Assembly (NCBI GenBank): GCA_046153505.1
Contig: JBJXDT010000050.1
Coordinates: 1-7,583 of the forward strand
Reading direction: 5' to 3'
Source of the DNA: JBJXDT01 sp046153505
Lineage (GTDB): Bacteria > Pseudomonadota > Gammaproteobacteria > Burkholderiales > Methylophilaceae
Length of the DNA stretch: 7,583 bases
The stretch's first letter is position 1; each line of letters begins with the position of its first letter. The notes beneath the pieces were generated by a model, which was given only the letters and a program-made list of their open reading frames with translations, made no database searches and had not been told where the DNA came from. Shown here one piece after another: positions 1 through 4,787 of the stretch. The position numbers and the translations under genes are program-made.

Positions 1-19
1 CAAAGGCTCTGCAACAATT

Positions 20-553
20 CTATTTAGACTTTAAGCGCGTTAAATCATCAATAATCTCTTGTGAGTGGCGTGAGGTATCTACGCTGAAATAGGTCTTTGC
101 TAATCGCCCCTCAGGATCAATCAAAAACGTATAGCGCTTTGCAATTTTAATTAAGCCAAAATTTGTGAGTGCCCCGTATTGATTGGCTACCAGGCCATCT
201 TTGTCGGAAAGCAAAGGAAACGGCAGGTTGTATTTTTTTGCAAAAGCAATATGGCTTTTCCCGTCATCCACACTTACGCCCACCACTTTCGCCCCAAGCG
301 CTTCAAGCTTTGCAAGATCATCCCTAAAATAACAAGCCTCTTTTGTGCAACCAGGTGTATCGTCCTTTGGATAAAAATATAGTACCAACCATTGCCCAGA
401 ATATTCGGCGAGTTGATGCAAGTGGCCATTCGCATCGGGCAGTTTAAAGTCTGGAGCTTTGTCATTGCTAGACAGCTTCACGTTTGGCTTCTGTAGCCCA
501 AAGTAAGCAACTGTAGCAATTACAATCAACACAATTAATAAAACTAATTTCAT
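20..553 (-). CDS. Membrane-anchored peroxiredoxin, Bcp/PrxQ type (AhpC/TSA family)
   Basis: A thiol peroxidase that should reduce H2O2 and organic hydroperoxides, re-reduced by thioredoxin-like partners. From the ATG at 553 it is 177 residues. Residues 3-20 form a hydrophobic helix with no clear signal-peptidase site, so the enzyme is probably anchored with its catalytic domain in the periplasm; classical Bcp is cytosolic and about 155 residues. The thioredoxin fold starts near residue 31. The active-site motif PKDDTPGCTKEAC at 62-74 contains the peroxidatic Cys69 with its Pro and Thr, and Cys74 five residues on, the usual resolving cysteine of atypical 2-Cys Bcp/PrxQ enzymes. The ATG at 553 is preceded by a modest SD (GGGA). 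A GTG at 610 in the same frame lies behind a much stronger GGAGGAGG and would add 19 residues. I prefer 553 because it puts the hydrophobic anchor at the N-terminus. Transcribed divergently from the yfiR-like cluster. Family assignment is firm; start and topology are inferred. Confidence 0.9.
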   Translation of the reverse strand: MKLVLLIVLIVIATVAYFGLQKPNVKLSSNDKAPDFKLPDANGHLHQLAEYSGQWLVLYFYPKDDTPGCTKEACYFRDDLAKLEALGAKVVGVSVDDGKSHIAFAKKYNLPFPLLSDKDGLVANQYGALTNFGLIKIAKRYTFLIDPEGRLAKTYFSVDTSRHSQEIIDDLTRLKSK

Positions 554-796
554 AGCCCATCCCAAAATAAAATTTTTGCATAATTCTACAAAACAATTAT
601 GCCACGACACATCCTCCTCCAAATAGGCCTTATTTGCTAATTATTTTCTGATTTTTTAGTTGGTTTATGAGGGCAGTGGCAGTAAGGTATTCAATTGCAT
701 AGTGAACTTTTTTTTGTTAAAGAAATGGTCTTTAAAGCCGTAAACAGAGGACAACGCAATTTAAAAATCAAGTTGCAAGTCCAAGGTTAAATTATC
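554..796. other. Divergent intergenic region between peroxiredoxin and the YfiR cluster
   Basis: An AT-rich stretch separating two divergently transcribed units, so it must hold promoters for both. It includes an 8-T run at 708-715. By eye there is no convincing -35/-10 pair. The best plus-strand candidate is TTGCAT at 695-700 with TAAAGA at 718-723, which is weak. No clear operator-like long inverted repeat was found. Confidence 0.5.
613..620 (-). promoter_or_regulatory. Strong Shine-Dalgarno-like sequence upstream of the peroxiredoxin
   Basis: The minus strand reads GGAGGAGG here, the best ribosome-binding match in the divergent intergenic region. It sits 5 nt (from the GGAGG core) before a GTG at 610 that is in frame with the peroxiredoxin. 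It also lies just before an ATG at 612 that opens an 8-codon ORF in another frame. It therefore affects the start choice: either the peroxiredoxin starts at 610, or this site drives a tiny leader peptide, or it is fortuitous. Confidence 0.4.
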
Positions 797-1342
797 GTGT
801 TTAGTAAAATCAGAATAAGTTGTGTCACAAGTTTAACTATAATGGCTATGCTTATTGGTACGACTAAATTTTCTCACGCTGCAACGATGGAAAGTGCTGT
901 AAAAGCAGGTGTGATATATAACTTTGCTAAATATATCGAATGGCCTGAAAGTATCGATCTGTATGCGACATTTAATATTTGTCATAATGGTGATAATCGG
1001 CTTGAAGACAGTCTGCAGGCGCTGCAGGGCAAGTTGATAGGGGGTAAGCATATTAGTGTAAAGCAGAATGTAAAACCCGAAGATTTTTATAGCTGCCAAA
1101 TCCTTTTTATTGCTGAAGACGATGATCAAGTAACTTATAAATTACTCCATGATATTGGCAATGCGCCAATAGTCACGGTGAGCGACAGCCCTAAGTTTGT
1201 TTTAAAGGGCGGTATGATAGGTATTATTCGTGATGGCGGCCGCGTTGGATTCGAAGTGAATCTTGCGCCAGTAAACGTTAAAGATTTACATTTTAGTGCC
1301 CAGTTACTGAAGTTGGCAAAAGTGGTGAAGGGACTAAAATGA
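797..1342 (+). CDS. YfiR-family (DUF4154) secreted regulator of c-di-GMP synthesis
   Basis: A 181-residue protein with a cleavable signal peptide: positive n-region (FSKIR), hydrophobic stretch around residues 10-21, likely cleavage after SHA at 26-28. The mature part carries the YfiR signature: KAGVIYNFAKYIEWP at 36-50, ICHNG at 61-65, and a C-terminal block with KGGMIGI, GGRVGFEVN and a final amphipathic helix. In Pseudomonas aeruginosa, YfiR is a periplasmic repressor of the membrane diguanylate cyclase YfiN/TpbB and responds to redox and envelope state. Cys62 and Cys100 match the spacing of the Cys71-Cys110 disulfide; the second YfiR disulfide pair appears absent. The GTG at 797 is the first possible start after an in-frame TAA (788-790), with a weak AAGG about 10 nt upstream; a later ATG (842) would destroy the signal peptide. 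The stop overlaps the next start as ATGA, implying translational coupling. Family call is strong; the partner (the GGDEF-EAL protein downstream) is inferred from context. Confidence 0.9.
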   Translation: MFSKIRISCVTSLTIMAMLIGTTKFSHAATMESAVKAGVIYNFAKYIEWPESIDLYATFNICHNGDNRLEDSLQALQGKLIGGKHISVKQNVKPEDFYSCQILFIAEDDDQVTYKLLHDIGNAPIVTVSDSPKFVLKGGMIGIIRDGGRVGFEVNLAPVNVKDLHFSAQLLKLAKVVKGLK

Positions 1343-1752
1343 ATAAAGTTATTATCAGGCTAAAGCAGTTTTTTGTTGGGCAAGTATGGCTTATTGCATT
1401 GCTTACACCACTTGCTTTGTTTGCAATTTTGGGTGTCATGACCTATAAAAGTAACCATCAAAAGGTGTTTAAAAAAGAAACTCGCGTTTTATTGTCAGAG
1501 GTACAACTATCTTCTGCTAATTTGGCGGCGATAATCGCCAAACCATTAAGTGATTTGATGGTAATGAAGGTCTATTTTGACGATCAAAGCAGTGAAGATA
1601 ATGCTTTGCTGGCTGCGCTAACGTCAACAGAATTGACCGTAAGGGGAGACATAAACGTAATTTTGCTAAATCTGCCTCGACGAAACCGAATGCTCGTGCT
1701 AACCTGTGTTTCTATAGGAGTTGGCAGACGAAATCAGGCGGTCACGGGGTAG
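1339..1752 (+). CDS. Small single-pass membrane protein, possibly a truncated periplasmic sensor
   Basis: A 137-residue ORF that I do not recognise. It has a short basic cytoplasmic N-terminus, a transmembrane helix at about residues 16-34, then a presumably periplasmic helix-rich part at about 40-98. That part (SSANLAAIIAKPLSD, DDQSSEDNALLAALTS) faintly resembles the CHASE8-like start of the next gene's product. The last 39 residues change character: six arginines, little predicted structure and no recognisable motif, as if the ORF ran out of frame or past a deletion joint. The start is good: the ATG overlaps the yfiR-like stop (ATGA) and has AAGGGA a few bases upstream. Five bases separate its stop from the next ATG. 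In the downstream gene's frame, 1602-1757 is also free of stops, so a frameshift could in principle join the two. It may be a real small partner of the c-di-GMP enzyme, or the 5' remnant of a second sensor gene. Confidence 0.55.
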   Translation: MNKVIIRLKQFFVGQVWLIALLTPLALFAILGVMTYKSNHQKVFKKETRVLLSEVQLSSANLAAIIAKPLSDLMVMKVYFDDQSSEDNALLAALTSTELTVRGDINVILLNLPRRNRMLVLTCVSIGVGRRNQAVTG

Positions 1753-1757
1753 CTTTG

Positions 1758-4175
1758 ATGTTTAAATTTGATGCTAGTGAATCCATAAGCAAGAAGCTGA
1801 TACTGCTTGTGTCACTTACTGCTTGGGCAGCCATTGTGCTTGGTTTGTTCGTCACGACTGTCAACGACCTAATTAGCACTCGGCAAGCATCAGAGACACA
1901 AGTTAGTATGCTCGCCAATGTATTGGCGCGTAATAGCGCATCTGCAATTTTGTTTAACGATGCCAAAGCTGCCAAAGAAACACTCTCTGCGATAGATAAA
2001 AACGACATTATCAATCGTGTAGAAATTATCAATAAAGATGGTTTTGTATTCGCTTCATATACCAACTCTAAGAAAAATGAACCATCATTCTTAGATTATC
2101 TCCCCGCAATTAACGAGCTCGTAGTTGAGCAGCCCATCAACCCAAAAAATCAAACTGACGGCAAGGTGCGCATATATGCTGAGCTTGATGGTCAATTTCA
2201 TGTATTGGTAAATCGATGGCTAGTGAATCTGGCGATTCTAGGGTTCGCGCTAATTGTGGGGCTATTTTTGTTGCGCAGGCAAGTGAACAAAGTGTTAATG
2301 CCAGTAAGTCGATTAGCGGAAGCGGCGCGTGAGATTGTTCAAAATAAAAAATATTCACTTCGTGTGGAAAAAACCTCAGATGATGAGTTGGGTGAACTGA
2401 CCGACGAATTTAATCAAATGCTGGCGCAAATCGAAATGCGCGATGCCCAACTGCAGCAGAATAGCGAGGCACTAGCACAGACACAAGATGCGATTTGCCT
2501 GCGTGACCTTTCCCTGAGTTTTGTTTATGTGAATCCCGCTTTTGTAAGGCTGTTTGGCTACAATATTAATGAATTAGAAGGAAGAAATCTGTCTTTACAA
2601 CCTGAAAATTTACCTGAACCAGAACTAAAACATGAAGAAATTTATGCAATTGCACTAGAGAATGGTGGATATCGCGGTGAGGTCAGCAGACAAACCAAAA
2701 GCGGGCAGGTGATATCTGTAGAACTGCAAGTTAGTCCGGTAAAAGATGAAAAAGGCAATGTAACAAGTTATGTGACAGTCTCAACTGATATCACTGAGAA
2801 AAAAAGAGTTGAGGAAGCTATTTGGCGGCAAGCTAACTTCGATGCGCTGACAGGTTTGCCTAACCGCCATATGTTTAACGAACGGCTGCAGCAAGAGGTT
2901 AAGCGGTCGCAACGCACAGGCAAGCCATTTGCGCTCATGTTTCTTGATCTTGATGACTTTAAAGATGTAAATGACAGTTATGGCCATGACATGGGCGATC
3001 AGCTATTGGTTGAAACAGCGGAGCGCTTAATGAGTTGTCTGCGAAATACCGATGCTGTCGGGCACATGAACAATGTGGCGCGCTTAGGTGGTGATGAATT
3101 TACAATTATTCTTACCGAGTTAAGCGATAAAGCAAATGTTGAGCTAGTAGCGGCGCGTATTTTAAAGAAAATAGTAGAGCCTTTTCAGTTGAAAGGCGAG
3201 CTTGCTTATGTTTCTGCTAGTATTGGAGTCACTGTTTTTCCAGAAGATGCGGATGATGCAGAAACTTTAATTAAAAATGCTGACCAGTCAATGTATCACG
3301 CGAAAAACAAAGGCCGCAACAATTACAGTTACTTTACACGATCCATGCAAGTTGAGGTTCAAAAGCGCAGAGTGATGATAAATGATTTACGCATTGCGAT
3401 TGATGAAGAGCAGTTTAGAGTGGTTTATCAGCCGATTATTAATTTGACTACCCAACAAATATACAAGGCAGAAGCGCTTATTCGCTGGCAACATCCCGCA
3501 CGTGGCTTGGTGAGTCCAGCTGAGTTTATTCCCTTGGCTGAAGAAACTGGAATGATTGTAGAAATCGGCGATTGGATGTTTTATCAGGCGGCAAACCAAG
3601 TGGCAAGCTGGCGTAAATTCTTAAATGAAAATTTTCAAATTAGCATCAACAAGTCGCCTGTTCAATTTCACAGTTCTGCAGATGCTAATCTAGCTTGGTT
3701 TGATTATTTAGATGGCTTAGATTTGCCTGGTGAAAGTTTGGTAATAGAGATTACAGAAGGTTTGATGCTGGATAAGAATGCGATGGTAAGTGATAAGCTC
3801 ATTGCTTTTCGCGAAGCGGGTGTAGAAATTGCGGTGGATGATTTTGGCACAGGCTATTCCGCACTTTCTTACCTAAAAAAATTCGATGTCGATTACCTGA
3901 AAATAGACCAATCCTTTGTGCAGAACCTCTCAATTTACTCCGAGGACATGGTGTTGTGCGAAGCGATTATTGTGATGGCGCATAAGCTGGGCTTAAAGGT
4001 AATAGCCGAAGGCGTGGAAACTATTGAACAGCGCGATTTACTCACTGCAATAGGTTGCGACTATGGACAAGGCTATTTGTTTTCACGCCCTATAAGCGCA
4101 GAAGAGTTTGAAAGGCTTGCATTGGCGCAATTAAAACTTGCTCTGCCACCTATGGAGTTGGCAAACCCACACTAA
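1758..4175 (+). CDS. Membrane-bound dual diguanylate cyclase/phosphodiesterase (CHASE8-HAMP-PAS-GGDEF-EAL)
   Basis: An 805-residue c-di-GMP enzyme. Order: TM1 at about 14-34; periplasmic CHASE8-type domain at about 36-150 (ANVLARNSASAILFND, then AKETLSAI), the domain type of YfiN/TpbB; TM2 at about 154-173; HAMP at about 174-227; short coiled coil; PAS/PAC at about 236-349 (VYVNPAFVRLFGY, ending VSTDITEKK); GGDEF at about 353-525; EAL at about 535-785. The cyclase site GGDEF is intact at 444-448. The upstream RxxD inhibitory motif (RNTD) is 11 rather than 5 residues from GGDEF. The phosphodiesterase site looks complete: E572 of EAL, N631, E664, D694-D695 in DDFGTGYS, K715 in YLKID, E751 in AEGVET, Q771. 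Both activities are therefore possible. The PAS domain has no LOV-type flavin-binding Cys motif. ATG 1758 is chosen over the TTG just before it, with GGGGTAG as a fair SD. It follows a YfiR-like gene and precedes a BLUF gene, suggesting periplasmic and light inputs. Confidence 0.93.
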   Translation: MFKFDASESISKKLILLVSLTAWAAIVLGLFVTTVNDLISTRQASETQVSMLANVLARNSASAILFNDAKAAKETLSAIDKNDIINRVEIINKDGFVFASYTNSKKNEPSFLDYLPAINELVVEQPINPKNQTDGKVRIYAELDGQFHVLVNRWLVNLAILGFALIVGLFLLRRQVNKVLMPVSRLAEAAREIVQNKKYSLRVEKTSDDELGELTDEFNQMLAQIEMRDAQLQQNSEALAQTQDAICLRDLSLSFVYVNPAFVRLFGYNINELEGRNLSLQPENLPEPELKHEEIYAIALENGGYRGEVSRQTKSGQVISVELQVSPVKDEKGNVTSYVTVSTDITEKKRVEEAIWRQANFDALTGLPNRHMFNERLQQEVKRSQRTGKPFALMFLDLDDFKDVNDSYGHDMGDQLLVETAERLMSCLRNTDAVGHMNNVARLGGDEFTIILTELSDKANVELVAARILKKIVEPFQLKGELAYVSASIGVTVFPEDADDAETLIKNADQSMYHAKNKGRNNYSYFTRSMQVEVQKRRVMINDLRIAIDEEQFRVVYQPIINLTTQQIYKAEALIRWQHPARGLVSPAEFIPLAEETGMIVEIGDWMFYQAANQVASWRKFLNENFQISINKSPVQFHSSADANLAWFDYLDGLDLPGESLVIEITEGLMLDKNAMVSDKLIAFREAGVEIAVDDFGTGYSALSYLKKFDVDYLKIDQSFVQNLSIYSEDMVLCEAIIVMAHKLGLKVIAEGVETIEQRDLLTAIGCDYGQGYLFSRPISAEEFERLALAQLKLALPPMELANPH

Positions 4176-4179
4176 TTTT

Positions 4180-4185
4180 AGGAGG
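4180..4185 (+). promoter_or_regulatory. Strong ribosome binding site for the BLUF gene
   Basis: AGGAGG lies 5 nt before the GTG at 4191 and fixes that start. It sits in the 15-bp gap after the GGDEF-EAL stop, so the BLUF protein can be translated efficiently from the same message. Confidence 0.85.
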
Positions 4186-4190
4186 GATTT

Positions 4191-4628
4191 GTGCAAAATT
4201 TAGAACAAATTGTTTATATAAGTCGCGCGCAGTTTCCGATATCAACAAACAAATACATTTTGGAGCCTGAGGTGCAAGCCATACTTGCTGTTGCACGCTC
4301 AAAAAATAGACTGCATAAACTTGTGGGTGTTTTATGTTTTGGTGATGGATATTTTCTTCAATGTTTGCAAGGCGAACAAATAACACTTGATAGACTATAC
4401 GAGAATTTGCTTCGCGATTCACGTCATACAGACATTAAATTGCTTTCAACTATGCCTATCAACGAACTCACATTTGCAAAATGGAGTATGAAATTTGTTG
4501 GTGTTGGTTCTGAAATGCGTGAAATGCTTGCAGCCAAAGGGCATCAACTTTTTGAACCGCATCGCTTTAGTGAAGAAACCATCAATAATGTTATTTGGAA
4601 TTTAATAGAGGCTGAACAGTCTGCTTAA
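4191..4628 (+). CDS. Stand-alone BLUF-domain blue-light photoreceptor
   Basis: A 145-residue protein whose first ~102 residues are a BLUF (FAD-binding blue-light sensor) domain, followed by a ~40-residue helical tail and no output domain. Expected photochemistry residues are all present: Tyr9 in VYIS, Asn39 in ARSKN, Gln57 in FLQ, Trp98 and Met100 in WSM. The DSRH motif at 76-79 matches the usual D-x-RH. Deviations are Gln60 in place of Glu in the common LEG motif and Val45 in place of Thr in the common TG motif; neither is expected to abolish FAD binding. Short BLUF proteins act by binding partners; PapB controls the EAL protein PapA in Rhodopseudomonas palustris. Here the gene sits 15 bp behind a GGDEF-EAL gene, making that enzyme the obvious candidate partner (inference). 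It starts with GTG at 4191, behind a strong AGGAGG. No hairpin terminator is obvious after the stop; the next feature is a tRNA promoter. Confidence 0.93.
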   Translation: MQNLEQIVYISRAQFPISTNKYILEPEVQAILAVARSKNRLHKLVGVLCFGDGYFLQCLQGEQITLDRLYENLLRDSRHTDIKLLSTMPINELTFAKWSMKFVGVGSEMREMLAAKGHQLFEPHRFSEETINNVIWNLIEAEQSA

Positions 4629-4651
4629 CCATCTATAACCACTTAATCTAG

Positions 4652-4692
4652 TTCTTAATTAAGCGATAAAACCTTATAATGGGCGCGGTGCG
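4652..4692 (+). promoter_or_regulatory. Promoter of tRNA-Arg with GC-rich discriminator
   Basis: A perfect -10 box TATAAT lies at 4675-4680, with a weak -35 (TTCTTA, 4652-4657) at 17-bp spacing. The -10 is followed directly by GGGCGCGGTGCG, a GC-rich discriminator typical of stable-RNA promoters under stringent (ppGpp/DksA) control. Transcription would begin at about 4687, some 10 nt before the mature tRNA. Confidence 0.7.
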
Positions 4693-4696
4693 TAAA

Positions 4697-4772
4697 GCCC
4701 TCGTAGCTCAGTGGATAGAGCATCCCCCTCCTAAGGGGAGGGTCACACGTTCGATTCGTGTCGGGGGCGCCA
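4697..4772 (+). tRNA. tRNA-Arg(CCU): tRNA-Arg, anticodon CCU
   Basis: A 76-nt cloverleaf with the 3' CCA encoded. The acceptor stem is GCCCTCG paired with CGGGGGC (one G-U pair), discriminator G. The D arm is GCTC/GAGC. The anticodon stem TCCCC/GGGGA holds the loop CTCCTAA, giving anticodon CCU, which reads the rare Arg codon AGG. The variable loop is short. The T arm is ACACG/CGTGT with loop TTCGATT. All tRNA hallmarks are present. It has its own promoter and converges on uup, whose stop codon is 4 bp away. Confidence 0.97.
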
Positions 4773-4787
4773 ATCTTTATTTGGCGC
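4767..4787. repeat. Perfect 7-bp hairpin spanning the tRNA 3' end and the uup stop codon
   Basis: GCGCCAA at 4767-4773 and TTGGCGC at 4781-4787 are exact inverted repeats around a 7-nt loop. The left arm includes the tRNA's last acceptor bases, discriminator and CCA; the loop contains the complement of the uup TAA. On the plus strand the hairpin is followed by GGGTTTCT, a poor U-tract, so it is at best a weak terminator. No better terminator is visible for either convergent gene. Confidence 0.5.

Noticed and set aside
820..830. Inverted repeat TTGTGTCACAA in the yfiR-like gene as a possible operator
   Set aside because: Only 5-bp arms, inside coding sequence, and no second copy near a promoter; expected by chance.
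838..843. Perfect TATAAT inside the start of the yfiR-like gene
   Set aside because: No matching -35 at 16-18 bp, and it lies in signal-peptide coding sequence; initiation there would remove the signal peptide.
2464..2805. PAS domain of the GGDEF-EAL protein as a LOV light sensor
   Set aside because: It lacks the conserved flavin-binding Cys motif; light sensing in this cluster is better assigned to the BLUF protein.
1602..4175. Extension of the GGDEF-EAL protein upstream to 1602, or fusion with the 137-residue ORF
   Set aside because: The open stretch has no usable start before 1755-1758, its translation looks non-natural, and ATG 1758 gives the normal short cytoplasmic start before TM1. 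A fusion is kept only as a possibility in the findings.
4642..4663. CTTAAT/ATTAAG hairpin after the BLUF gene as a terminator
   Set aside because: The stem is only 6 A/T-rich pairs with no U-tract and overlaps the tRNA promoter region.
4697..4772. tRNA-Arg as an occupied integration site for a genomic island
   Set aside because: No integrase, no second copy of the tRNA 3' end and no att-like direct repeat in the window; a normal housekeeping gene (uup) follows immediately.
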